DNA from: Gracilaria vermiculophylla
Lineage: Eukaryota; Rhodophyta; Florideophyceae; Gracilariales; Gracilariaceae
Length of the DNA: 43,676 bases
NCBI GenBank assembly: GCA_019155205.2
Contig: JAHNZQ020000004.1
Span: 158,238 to 201,913, forward strand
Reading direction: 5' to 3'
The notes beneath the pieces were generated by a model that worked only from the letters and a program-made list of their open reading frames with translations, was not told the DNA's origin and searched no databases. Within the stretch, counting starts at the first letter, position 1. The number at the start of each line of letters is the position of its first letter. The position numbers and the translations under genes were made by a program. Positions 1-9,403 of the stretch are shown here, one piece after another.

Positions 1-1007
1 AACGGAGGGGGGCGGGAGGGGGGGCGGACACTCTGCGCGAGGTGGCGTTGAAAGGGAAGGCCTGCGGCGGAGAAACCGGCGTGCAGGGCGCCATGAGGAG
101 GGGCGGTGGGCGGTGGGGGAGCACGGAGCGGGGCGGCGGGGTGCAGGGGGCGGGGGCGGTGGAGGGGAGGGGGGGGGGAGGGGGGGGAAGGAGAGCGGGG
201 CGGGGGGTGGCGGAGCGGAGCGGTGTAGGGAGGCATTAGTACGACGGCTGCGCGGTAGTTCCCGCCACGCGACGCGCGCGTGGCAGTTTGAAAATGCAAG
301 GCGCGTTTGAAAAACGGCGCGCTCACCGCCAACTGGCCGCGCGCGCGGCGGCGGTGTAAATTGCGGTCGGCTGCTTGCAAGTGCGCGGCAGACGGGGCGC
401 GCGCGCGCCCCGGCGGCGCACTGCGCGCGCGCGCGGCGGCAACTGCGCGCGCGCGCGCCCCTTCGCGCGCGCGCCGCCATCGCGCCCTGCCGCCGCCGCT
501 GCCAACGCTGCCGCCGCCGCCAACGCTGCCGCCGCCGTGGCCGTTGCGCCCTGCGGCGCGTTGGCGCCGCCGACAGCGCCCACTGTGGACGCCCACGCGC
601 ATGCCGCGTGCAGCGCACCGCCCCGCGTCCGGCACTACAATCAGCACGCGCGCCCCAACGCCACGAGCGTCCTTGTCGCCGACGCACGGCGCGAGCGCGC
701 GGCGCCACGCGCGCTGCAACGTAGCGCTTCCCGCGCGCAGGCAGCCGCGCACACGCTCTCTCCGCCGCGCCGCGGCCGCGTCCACGAGCGGCTGCCGGCC
801 GCCGGCGCGCAGCGCGCGCGACCGCCGCGCGCCTCGCGCGACCGCGCCGCCGCCAATTACACCCTCGCGACGCCGCTCGCGCGACGCGCCGCGCGCGGAG
901 CCCGCCGCGCCGCGCAGCGCAGCGCGGCGCGGCGAGGCGCCGTGCGCCGCGCGCCGCAGTCGAGCCCCGCAAGGCTGCGCGCGCCGCGCACGCGGGGGCC
1001 CGCAGCC

Positions 1008-1091
1008 GCCGCCGCGCTTACAGCGCGCGCATTGCTTGCTGCCGCCGCTGCCGCCGCGCTTACAGCGCGCGCATTGCTTGCTGCCGCCGCC
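1008..1091. repeat. 42-bp tandem duplication
   Basis: Two adjacent nearly identical 42-bp units, each containing GCTTACAGCGCGCGCATTGC followed by TTGCTGCCGCC. The period was measured from the TTA at 1018 and again at 1060. It lies directly before a long CCG run. Confidence 0.8.
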
Positions 1092-1122
1092 GCCGCCGCA
1101 CGTGCATCGTTGCGCCGCCGCA

Positions 1123-1190
<68 letters not shown>
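1123..1190. repeat. (CCG)n microsatellite
   Basis: An uninterrupted CCG trinucleotide run of about 68 bp, with a shorter GGC run at about 1216-1241. No coding context is supported, so this is treated as a simple repeat. Confidence 0.9.
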
Positions 1191-1191
<1 letters not shown>

Positions 1192-1712
1192 ATGACGTGC
1201 CAGCAGCGCTGCCGTTGGCGGCGGCGGCGGCGGCGGCGGTGCCCAACCGCTGCCGCGCCCTCCAGCGCCGCGCCCGTCGGCGCGGTGGCCCCCATGCATG
1301 ACGCGCGCGCGCCCCGCCGTGCAGCGCGCAGCGCAGCGCGCAAAGCGCGCGCTTGCGCGCCGCGCTCCGCGCCGCGCGCCTGGTGCGTCAGCTGCTGAGC
1401 GGCGCCACTGCTACAGCTCGTCCTCCTTGTTTCCTTCCTATTTAATACAATTAGCCTAAACAATATAAACATACAAGCGTGACTCGGCCGCAGCGCCCTT
1501 GCGCACCAACACCGTGCCTACCACTAGCACCGCCAGCACAACGCCGCCAGCACAACGCCGCCCACCACTCCGTCTCACGTGCTTCCAATGCGCGCGCGTC
1601 GCCGCCGCCGCCCACGCCCCGCGTCAAAAACGCCCTCGCCGCCACTAAAAAGAAGAAAAAATATAAAACTTCACTCACGAACGGAATAAGCTCGTCGCAC
1701 CCCCACCCGCAC

Positions 1713-4172
1713 TCAATCAAAGTGCAGCACCTCCATGATATTTTTCAACGCTTCCGTGATGCGAGAAAAGTCCGGCCGCATCATCTTCTGCTGGTGCCAG
1801 CACGCCTCAATCAGTCGTCGAATCTCGTCCGGCACCTCGTCCCCGGCCTCGAACGACGGCCGGTCCCCCCTGAACGCCACCTTTTGCATCAGTTGCACCG
1901 GCTCCACACACCGCCCAAACGGGATGCGCCCGCAGAAAATCTCCCAACAAACAATCCCAAAGCTGTACACGTCCGCTTTCTGCAGGTACGCCTCCCCGCT
2001 GATCACCTCCGGCGCCATCGTGATGAGCGATCCGGTCAGCCCGCCCCCACCGGGAACCAGCGACTGCTGCGCAGAGTTCAGCTTGGACAGCCCAAAGTCG
2101 ATGATCGTCCCCTTGAAAGTTCCGTCGTTCTGCTGTTCCACCAGGATGTTTTGCGATTTCAAATCGCGATGAAGCACAACCGGCTCTCTGCCGTGCAGGT
2201 ATCGCATCCCCAGCGCAATGTCCTGCGTCAACTGCAGTTTCTGTCTCAGGTTCAGAGCAGCCCTTCGCCGCCCGTGCAGCAACTCAAACAGACTGCCCCC
2301 GTTGATCAGCGAGCTCACAATGCACAGCGGGTACCTCGCGTCCACGCACGCACCCATGTACAACAGACAGTTTGGGTGCCGGATCGATTTCAGCAGAGAA
2401 ACCTCCGATAGAAAGCGCATCCGGTTCCAAGCCATGTCCGCCCCGTCGTCTGCGGCCACGGAGTTGTGAACCCCAGAATTGATAATCCCCATCATGCTTT
2501 CAAACTCGGGCTCAAACGATTCACCGTCCTGCATGTACCGCCCTCCGCCCGCCCCTCCCTGCCCACCCGCTGCTTCCAGAGAAGTGGGCGCCACACTCGT
2601 GCTCCCGTCGCTGTTCAAAATCAGCTGCGGACCAGACTTGAAAACCTTCACAGCCACTGGCGAATCAAGCCATGTGCACTTCCACACGGTGGCAAAAGAG
2701 CCACTGCCAATCTGGCACTTGAACTTGAGCTCGTTGAAATCGATTTCAAAGCTGCCAATCGCCCGGTCCGTCAACGTGCGTCGCGAACGGCGCGACGGCG
2801 GCATCGGCGAAGACACTTCTCGATGCGACGCAGAAGACAAGCATTCACTGTCCTTCGAAGCCTGCGTTTCGGAATGCGGGTGCGTCGAGTTGGACGCCAC
2901 TGAGGGAGCCTTGTCAGAAACATGGTCCGATGGCAAAGGGGTGAGCGGCGCAAGTTGAACGGGCTCAGTGGAAACCGCAGGTGGGAGCATTGGCGTAGAA
3001 CGACGCGGGATGGGCTCAACATGGGTGCGCCAAAAGTCTGTTGGAAAAATGCCAAGGCTCTCAAACTCTTTGGCCAGCAGACGCTTCTCGTTTTCAACAT
3101 TGAGACGCTCAATACCCATGGCGGTGTCGAAGCACAGTCGATCTAGCCACGTCTTGACAACGGGATCGCGGGCGCACCATTTGGAAAAGTCCTCAAAGCC
3201 AATCACGCCGTCTTGATCGAGGTCATGTTCCACAAGGGTGCGGACAGCGAGCTCGTGCAGATCGTTGGGGTTGCATCGGCGAAGACTGGTGAGGGACTGC
3301 GCCTCTAGCGAATCGGAGGCCTTGAAGGTGTGGCTCTCGGCAAAATGGCTCATCACGACGAAAACCTTTTCGATTTCAGCAGCGTTGAGGTTGCCGGAGC
3401 TGTCACTGTCATACATGTGAAAAAGATAACGGAGGCGTTCCTCCTCGCTTCCCTTTCCGAGGATGGTCATGCCGGTGACAAATTCGCGGAGGCTGAGCGT
3501 CTCCTCGTCGGTGGAGTAGAAGAGAGACATGGCAAAGTTGTACAGCGGAGACTCCTCGGAGTGTTGTTGTGGGTTGCTGATTATGGAGCGGAAAAGGCTG
3601 TAAAACTGGTCACGAGTGAGGAAGCCGCGACCCGCTTGATCGAGTTCGCAGAACTTGTTCTTGAGGGCCGTGAGCTCCGAGACCTTCCAGCGTTGCAGGG
3701 CGGAGGCGGGGCTGTGTGCCAGGTCGGCGAGGCTGGGGCGGCTGGTGTAGGGGCTGGCCGGGGGGGTCTTGGCGGCGGGGGTGGTTGGGGTGACGCTGTG
3801 CGGAGGGGGGCTGGAATGCTTTGTGGGGATGGCTGGGCTGGGGCCAGTAGAGGAGGGAACGGAGGCGGTGTCCAGTGTGGAGGAGGTGCGAATCCACACG
3901 GATGGGTGGTCGGCGTGGGAGGTAAGGGAGCGCACGGAGGTGTCTGGGAGGCCGATGCTTTCCATGCTGACGGAGGCGTCCGCATCTTCGGAGGAGACCT
4001 GCGAGAAGCCGGTGCGAGCGAAATTGGCAAGCTCGCTCCAGCGCGCGAGCGTGGCGGGGGCGGAGAGGTCGAGCGAGCGCGTGGGGCAGAGGCGGAGGGG
4101 GGGGGAGGAGACACGAGGAGGGCGGGCACGGGCGCGGGAGCGCGACCGCGTGAGGCTGGGGAAGGGCACCAT
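1713..4172 (-). CDS. EF-hand protein fused to a Raf-like (TKL) protein kinase
   Basis: A probable calcium-regulated serine/threonine kinase. Residues are numbered from the longest in-frame Met (at 4424, 903 aa). The chosen start is Met85 at 4172, because residues 1-84 are compositionally like the GC-rich intergenic DNA; the longer form remains possible. A Ser/Pro-rich region (85-245) precedes a calcineurin-B-like EF-hand module: loops at 262-273, 339-350 and 401-412, plus a degenerate one near 305. A Ser/Pro linker leads to a kinase domain (about 565-900) with Gly-rich loop GSGSFATV (573-580), Lys593, Glu674, catalytic HRDLKSQN (752-759), DFG (776-778) and APE (804-806). The NCLLYMGACV and LHRDLKSQNILV segments are typical of Raf/MLK-like TKL kinases. 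About 70 Gly/acidic residues are inserted between Lys593 and the C-helix. Divergent from the decarboxylase gene. Confidence 0.85.
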   Translation of the reverse strand: MVPFPSLTRSRSRARARPPRVSSPPLRLCPTRSLDLSAPATLARWSELANFARTGFSQVSSEDADASVSMESIGLPDTSVRSLTSHADHPSVWIRTSSTLDTASVPSSTGPSPAIPTKHSSPPPHSVTPTTPAAKTPPASPYTSRPSLADLAHSPASALQRWKVSELTALKNKFCELDQAGRGFLTRDQFYSLFRSIISNPQQHSEESPLYNFAMSLFYSTDEETLSLREFVTGMTILGKGSEEERLRYLFHMYDSDSSGNLNAAEIEKVFVVMSHFAESHTFKASDSLEAQSLTSLRRCNPNDLHELAVRTLVEHDLDQDGVIGFEDFSKWCARDPVVKTWLDRLCFDTAMGIERLNVENEKRLLAKEFESLGIFPTDFWRTHVEPIPRRSTPMLPPAVSTEPVQLAPLTPLPSDHVSDKAPSVASNSTHPHSETQASKDSECLSSASHREVSSPMPPSRRSRRTLTDRAIGSFEIDFNELKFKCQIGSGSFATVWKCTWLDSPVAVKVFKSGPQLILNSDGSTSVAPTSLEAAGGQGGAGGGRYMQDGESFEPEFESMMGIINSGVHNSVAADDGADMAWNRMRFLSEVSLLKSIRHPNCLLYMGACVDARYPLCIVSSLINGGSLFELLHGRRRAALNLRQKLQLTQDIALGMRYLHGREPVVLHRDLKSQNILVEQQNDGTFKGTIIDFGLSKLNSAQQSLVPGGGGLTGSLITMAPEVISGEAYLQKADVYSFGIVCWEIFCGRIPFGRCVEPVQLMQKVAFRGDRPSFEAGDEVPDEIRRLIEACWHQQKMMRPDFSRITEALKNIMEVLHFD

Positions 4173-4540
4173 TGGGGGGTGCTGGGGGGGAGGAAGGGGA
4201 GGGTGGCTGTGGCGTTGGCGAGGGTGATGGGCAGAGGGTACGGGGTGGGGGGGTGTTGGCAGGCACTGGCGGTGGCTGCAGCGGCGCGCCAGCGCTGTGT
4301 ATGATATGCGCAGTGGCGCGGTTGCGTAGCGCGCTGTGCGCTGTGCGCTGTGGCAATGGCGCGGCGAGCGCACGCGCAACGCGGCCGCGAGCCGGCCGAA
4401 CGCGCGCTTGTGCATGCGCCACATCCGCTGTCAGTGTCTGTAAGCCGCGCATGGCGGCGGCGCTCGCAATCTCGCGGACGTGGCGGCGCGCGGCTTGACG
4501 ATGCGCTTCGCGTGCACCGACGCCGCGCTCCGTCGCGTGC

Positions 4541-5797
4541 GTGGCTGTCGTGATGGCGCCCGCTCCCGCCGTGCCTGTGCCCGCCTTCGTCTCCGCGCTG
4601 CCCTTCCACCGTCCCGCCCCCGGCTTCGCGCGCCGCGCCGCGCCATCGCCCCCCGCGCGCCTCCCCCGCGCCCCCCCTACCCGCGCCTCCGTCCCTCCCC
4701 CCCCGCGCCCCGCCAACGCCGCCAACGCCGCCAACGCCGCCGATGCCCAGCCGCTACTGCTGCGCGCCGCGCGCGCGCTCCCCGTCCACCGTCCCCCCGT
4801 GTGGCTCATGCGCCAGGCCGGCCGCTACATGGCCGACTTCCGCGTCTACAGCGACAAGTACCCCTTCCGCCTCCGCTCCGAGACGCCGCACATCGCGCGC
4901 GAGCTCTCGCTGCAGCCGTGGCGCGCCTTCGGCGTCGACGCCGTCATCTTCTTCTCCGACATTCTCACCCCCCTGCCTGCCTTCGGCATGCACTTCGACA
5001 TCGTCCCCGGCAAGGGCCCGCTCATTTCCGACCCCCTGAGGACCGACCGCCACGTCCACCGCCTGCTCCACAACTCCTTTGACCTGCACAAGCTGCACTT
5101 TGTGCGCCACGTGCTGCAGTCGCTTGCGCGCGACCTTGACTCGCGCACCGCCCTGCTCGGCTTTGTCGGCGCCCCGTTCACCTTGGCCGCCTACATGATC
5201 GAGGGCGCCGCCGTCAAGAACTTGCTCAACGTCAAGCGCTTCATGTACTCTGCCAGCCCGGTCGCGCTCGAGCGCCTGCTCGACCGCCTTGCGGAGCACG
5301 TGGCCGATTACGCCGTTTTCCAGCTCGAGTCCGGCGCGCAGGCCATCCAACTTTTCGACTCGTGGGCGCACCACCTCTCACCCGAGCAGTACAGACGCTT
5401 TGCTATACCGTACGCGAAAAAGTCAATGGTCGCCATAAAGCGCCGATGCCCCGACGCCCCCATCATATTCTTCGCCAATGGGATGGCGGGCAAGCTGCGA
5501 GACATATGTTCCGAATTCCGCGGCGTCGCTGACGTGCTGGGCGTGGACTGGTCGGTGCAGCTCTCGGACGTCAGACGCGTCTGGGATGGCGTGCTACAGG
5601 GCAACGTTGACCCCGCCGTGCTGGCGGTGGGCGACGACCATGCAATTCACGCCGCCGTCTTGGAAACTGTGCGGCAGAATGGAGGCGTGCAGAAGCTCAT
5701 CATCAATCTTGGCCACGGCGTCGTGCAGCAAACGCCAGAGTCGGCCGTCGCTACTTTTGTCAACAGCGTTAAGAACCTAGCGCCGGTCTCTGTCTGA
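4541..5797 (+). CDS. UROD/hemE: Uroporphyrinogen decarboxylase, probably plastid-targeted
   Basis: Removes the four acetate carboxyl groups of uroporphyrinogen III to give coproporphyrinogen III in haem and chlorophyll synthesis. The protein is 418 aa. Residues 1-75 are rich in Ala, Pro and Arg with an Asn-Ala repeat, consistent with a transit peptide. The enzyme core follows: RQAGRYM at 91-97, FFSDIL with the catalytic-type Asp140, GFVGAPFTLAAYMIEG, FDSWAHHLSPEQY, FANGMAGK, GVDWSVQL, QGNVDP and the C-terminal INLGHGV with His392. The core is full length for the family. A second Met, 12 bases downstream (4553), is an alternative start. Third-position GC is near saturation until about 5380 and then drops. 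Its 3' end faces the ubiquitin-like gene, 183 bp away. No intron. Confidence 0.96.
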   Translation: MAVVMAPAPAVPVPAFVSALPFHRPAPGFARRAAPSPPARLPRAPPTRASVPPPPRPANAANAANAADAQPLLLRAARALPVHRPPVWLMRQAGRYMADFRVYSDKYPFRLRSETPHIARELSLQPWRAFGVDAVIFFSDILTPLPAFGMHFDIVPGKGPLISDPLRTDRHVHRLLHNSFDLHKLHFVRHVLQSLARDLDSRTALLGFVGAPFTLAAYMIEGAAVKNLLNVKRFMYSASPVALERLLDRLAEHVADYAVFQLESGAQAIQLFDSWAHHLSPEQYRRFAIPYAKKSMVAIKRRCPDAPIIFFANGMAGKLRDICSEFRGVADVLGVDWSVQLSDVRRVWDGVLQGNVDPAVLAVGDDHAIHAAVLETVRQNGGVQKLIINLGHGVVQQTPESAVATFVNSVKNLAPVSV

Positions 5798-5980
5798 TCA
5801 CAGTGTCTCAAATGCTTGTCTTTTACTTTTTGTGTTGAGCAAGTAAAGTACCGAAGGTAGCTCAAGTCCACCTCACCATCGCTGTTCGCTTCTTGCGAGA
5901 CGAATGCTTCTACGCCAATTGTTTTGTACTGGTGCAGTTGGGCTTGAAAGTTGTGATTATGTTCGAATCATTTGCATATC

Positions 5981-6502
5981 TCAAAACCCGGACTTGATCA
6001 ACAGCGCAACGCCAAAAGCAATGTTTACCGCCACACCCCACGCGAGGCCGCTTCGCCGCCGCGCAGACATACCGATGCTTTTGTCCATTGAAACGATGAT
6101 CATGATGAATCCAAACAAAAGGCCGCTTAGAAACCCACCAATCCACTCCGGCCCCCCTCGTCTCGAACGCAACTCCTCCGACGCGCTGCCGATGCCGATA
6201 TTGATTCGTGTCGAGCTACGTGATTCGCGTGTTCCTTCCTCCACTGAAGATGAAGGCGTCGTAATTGCACATTGTATCAGTCCACATCCAAGGATGGATG
6301 GAGAAGATAACAGTCTTTCCTCATCGACGATTTTTCCTTGAACAATGACTCGCACAGTTTTGCGAGCGTTGTCGCTGTCCCCGAGGAGCGCCGAATGTAA
6401 GTGACGCACCTGGGAGCCTTTTGGCAGATCCACTTCAATCGGAGTATCATTCCCGTTGACAGACACACATAAAGAGGGCATGGCTCTGATTTTCAGATGC
6501 AC
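5981..6502 (-). CDS. Membrane-anchored ubiquitin-like domain protein (TMUB/Dsc3-like)
   Basis: A 173-residue protein. Residues about 8-85 resemble a ubiquitin fold: a beta start, a VRHLHSALLG helix, then VRVIVQGKIVDEERLL and GCGLIQCAI, which match the usual ubiquitin pattern of a Gly-Lys turn and a Gly-x-x-I-H-C strand. A Ser/Arg-rich linker precedes two hydrophobic segments near the C-terminus (WIGGFLSGLLFGFIMIIVSM and GLAWGVAVNIAFGVALLI). There is no C-terminal Gly-Gly, so it is not a conjugated ubiquitin. The arrangement resembles TMUB and yeast Dsc3-type proteins that act with ER or Golgi E3 ligase complexes; that role is inferred. Met8 (6481) is an alternative start. Confidence 0.65.
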   Translation of the reverse strand: MHLKIRAMPSLCVSVNGNDTPIEVDLPKGSQVRHLHSALLGDSDNARKTVRVIVQGKIVDEERLLSSPSILGCGLIQCAITTPSSSVEEGTRESRSSTRINIGIGSASEELRSRRGGPEWIGGFLSGLLFGFIMIIVSMDKSIGMSARRRSGLAWGVAVNIAFGVALLIKSGF

Positions 6503-7071
6503 ACTCCCGTTGTTCTCACTCCCGGGTGGTCATGTGATAAGATCCGCGCGTTTGATTCTGGTTCCGTTTTTCGGAGGCCAGCTGTGTCGGCAGTGCTGAC
6601 GCGCCTGTGAAAGGCGCGACGGACGTGTGTGCACCGCACGTGCAGTAACGCGTGCGATTTCGGTTTGTCGTTGCGCTCTCGAATTATGGTCATGCATTCT
6701 GGCAGCGCCGTGTGAGGGCTAATGCCCAAAGTAGCTACCCAGTTGAAAGCCGTTGTAAACAACTGATTATCAATCTGAAACGTCGGTTAAGAAATTGCAC
6801 CATGCCCATATCTCCGACATTTCAAATTTGTCATGGATGTTAATCCATCAAGGAGGCAGCAATTGCCACCCTTTCGATCTCTTTTCAGTTTGAAAGGGGT
6901 GCTAATCAAAATATCTCCGATCACCACGTCGATCTATATACGCAGTTCGAGAACCGAGGTTTGAGGGGTGTCACTGAGGTCAGTTCTTGGTTTCAGAGAA
7001 GCACACATATTTAGTGCTCCCTTGGTGATGGAAATCTTGGCGTTTACACTGTGAACTTCACTAAATGCCTT
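6503..7071. other. Intergenic region, no gene seen
   Basis: The upstream flank of the ubiquitin-like gene and the 3' flank of the sugar kinase. Composition is ordinary, reading frames are short and unlike known proteins, and I see no RNA gene. Confidence 0.5.
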
Positions 7072-8631
7072 CTATGGAACCCACAGACCCTCGAAATTGG
7101 AGACTACTCTTTTCCATTTGTGGAAACTTTGCGACCATTTCCGCTGTTCTTCCTCTGAAGCCAAGCTCAACTTGGGCTTTTCATGCTTGCCAACACTTAG
7201 ACCCACCACTTTAGCACCAACAATACCAGCTCCTTTAACACCAACATTATGTTCACCCAAGCGCGCCCCACCAAACAAAGCTTTGATACCATTGACAAAA
7301 ACGGTACTTGCTGCTACTCCTCCAACAATCTCTACCCCGTTAGGAGCCGTCCCGTTGGACGCATCTGCCAACGCAAACACTAAACCCTCAATCACTGCTC
7401 TTGCTACGTCGCACCTGTCGGTTGCTGCTGTGAGGCCATAGAGAGCTCCAACAGCATCAGCAGGCGGACAGCGCCTGCCAGTAATATATGGTACATAAAC
7501 GAGACCCGAAGCCCCGATTTCGCTTTGCCCAGCAAGCGCATTGAAATCACGAACGTCGCAGTTCAGTAAGGCGTGGCAAGTGTGAGACACGCATGCTCCG
7601 ATTGCCGCGACGGATGCGGCCAGAATAACAGCCTTTTCATCAGCTGCATGTGCCAGCTCGAGTCCAAAGCATTTACTGTCTCCGACTTGTAGCGTCTCTC
7701 CAACCCAGCCACTGCTTCCACCGTATACATAACGACCTGAGCCAATCTCGTCGCACCCCGCGCCAACTGTTGTGGAGAATGCGTCCCCGCCAGCATGAAT
7801 CACAGGTACACCTGCAGCTTCAGGCCGTCCCATCATCCGGGCCATGTGACAACTTACATGACCTACAATTGAAGGACGTGGCAGTATTTCCGGCAATAAA
7901 GGAAGAAACTTTGTGAGACCCGCTTTCTCGAATAGGGTGTCGTTGTAGCGGCGATGCGGGTGCTGTGTCAATCCGGTCGTTGCCGCCGTCGTTGCGTCAG
8001 TAAAATGACGATCAGGCCATCCCGCAAGCTCGAAACAGATAAAATCTGCCCCGCCGATCATGATTCTATACCTCTGTCCCGAGGGTGAGGGCAGCAGAGC
8101 GAGTTTGGGTAAAAGATCCGTTGGTAATATGCGTGTACTTGTCAATTGAGTCAGTCTTGTCGCTTCAGCCACTGCCCGGGCGTCAGAATATAGCAGGGCC
8201 CTGTCGTTTAGTAGGTTTGGGACACTTCCATGACCTATAAGGTCTTGCATTTGGCCTGTGACACTTATGGCGGAAACGCGGCCTGTGTCTGGGAAAACAT
8301 CTGCGCAGGCGGCCAACGTCGCCGATCGCCAATTAGAAGGCCTTTGGGTCGCCGTATTTCTATCGGCACAAGTTGCATGGGAATGGCGTGATACTTTTAG
8401 AAGTATGTCTTGGGCCGGATGATAGACGCCAGCCTTTGTTGCAGACGTTCCAACATCTACAGCAATTATGACACCATCGCTCATGGACGCTGAGAAGTGT
8501 GACCATTGTGGTGTCCTCGAATTGAGGTGACTTTCAGGGGGTTTGCCTCGCTTTCGAGAGAAAAAAGGAGAGGCAACAAAGGGAAGCATATCACGACAAG
8601 CTTTTGAGACGGGAAAGCGCACTTGGCACAC
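7072..8631 (-). CDS. FGGY-family carbohydrate kinase (xylulokinase-like)
   Basis: Phosphorylates a sugar or polyol with ATP; D-xylulose is the best guess from overall pattern, not proven. 519 aa from the first Met. Met50 (8484) directly precedes the kinase fold, so residues 1-49 (Ser/Arg/Pro-rich) could be an organelle targeting peptide or 5' leader; Met15 (8589) is another option. Seen features: N-terminal phosphate-binding motif VIIAVDVGTSATKAGVY (Asp59), VTGQMQDLIGHG in the place of the usual GQMHG-type motif, the GGADFICFELAG segment at 193-204, catalytic-type Asp283 in HAGGDAFSTTVGAG, the YVYGGSSGWV segment, LVYVPYITGRRCP, and the adenosine-binding motif EIVGGVAAS (434-442). The family length is about 450-550 aa. 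No intron is needed. Confidence 0.88.
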   Translation of the reverse strand: MCQVRFPVSKACRDMLPFVASPFFSRKRGKPPESHLNSRTPQWSHFSASMSDGVIIAVDVGTSATKAGVYHPAQDILLKVSRHSHATCADRNTATQRPSNWRSATLAACADVFPDTGRVSAISVTGQMQDLIGHGSVPNLLNDRALLYSDARAVAEATRLTQLTSTRILPTDLLPKLALLPSPSGQRYRIMIGGADFICFELAGWPDRHFTDATTAATTGLTQHPHRRYNDTLFEKAGLTKFLPLLPEILPRPSIVGHVSCHMARMMGRPEAAGVPVIHAGGDAFSTTVGAGCDEIGSGRYVYGGSSGWVGETLQVGDSKCFGLELAHAADEKAVILAASVAAIGACVSHTCHALLNCDVRDFNALAGQSEIGASGLVYVPYITGRRCPPADAVGALYGLTAATDRCDVARAVIEGLVFALADASNGTAPNGVEIVGGVAASTVFVNGIKALFGGARLGEHNVGVKGAGIVGAKVVGLSVGKHEKPKLSLASEEEQRKWSQSFHKWKRVVSNFEGLWVP

Positions 8632-9403
8632 AGAATGAGAGCCGTCGACGATAAGTAGTAGAACCGTTTACTGTTTGCTTCGAGCCTGGGGGTCGAAACA
8701 GTGCAGTCAACTGCTGAGAAAACTTTGCAGCTCATTGTGGCTAACGCACAGGTGCAGTACATATCTCAGTGAAACGTGAGATATTGATTTTGGTGATTTT
8801 AGGACTCACACCGACAAGCATATTCCGCTTGATGGTTTACCTCTGTGTAAGCATAATCTTTCCTTGTTGTCATGCCCAGCCTGGAAACAGTCCGTGATGC
8901 CCGACATGTCCCAGCCCAACAGCGACGCTTCACCGAGCAATTTTCCTTCACCCTCTTCACCTCGAAAAGAATGATTTCTCACCTTTTGACACGCATGAGT
9001 TTCTCAACAGCTCAACCATGGGACTACCACAGAAATCTGTTCGGAATGCATCAGATTGAACCTGTGGAAAAAATAAAATCGATAAAATCGTCCAACCCAT
9101 TTTGTTCCGGCAAGGCCACTTGAGCTTCGCTCGACGATTTCTGCTGATCACAAGCAGGTCATCTGTTGCTAAGATTCACAGCCACCTGAAACAGAACGGC
9201 TGGTCAAACAAAGAGCTCATCTTGAGCTCAAAGCAGATGATGATTGTGCTCTCCGTCTCTTTCGTCTGGGGACACACAAGTCTCCCACGGCTTCGTCAGC
9301 TATCATGATTTGAATCAACACACATTTTCTCCATACCAAAGCATTTGGTGAGTCGTTTTCCTGACCGGTCCACACTTTTCTGCTCTTGCTGCTCATTCGA
9401 CTT
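8632..9403. other. Intergenic region, no gene seen
   Basis: About 770 bp between the 5' end of the sugar kinase and the 3' end of the MED17-like gene. It contains AT-richer stretches (for example AAAATAAAATCGATAAAATC near 9070) and short frames only. I cannot support a gene or RNA here. Confidence 0.5.

Larger units (their letters stand above)
1..1712. other. GC-rich low-complexity region without a supported gene
   Basis: This stretch is mostly alternating GC, CCG/GGC runs and GCGCGC tracts. Several long reading frames cross it on both strands, but all translate to Ala/Arg/Pro low-complexity protein with no recognisable domain, as expected where stop codons are rare by composition alone. It falls to ordinary composition after about 1400 (an AT-richer patch near 1430-1470) and includes the 3' flank of the kinase gene, where an A/T-rich patch at about 1645-1670 could serve as a 3'-end signal. 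I see no gene here. Confidence 0.6.

Noticed and set aside
307..1398. Long open frames on both strands in the first 1.4 kb
   Set aside because: They are Ala/Arg/Pro low-complexity translations in DNA where stop codons are rare; no domain, and all frames look alike.
8872..9123. 83-codon plus-strand frame between the sugar kinase and MED17-like genes
   Set aside because: No domain, no compositional support; treated as chance.
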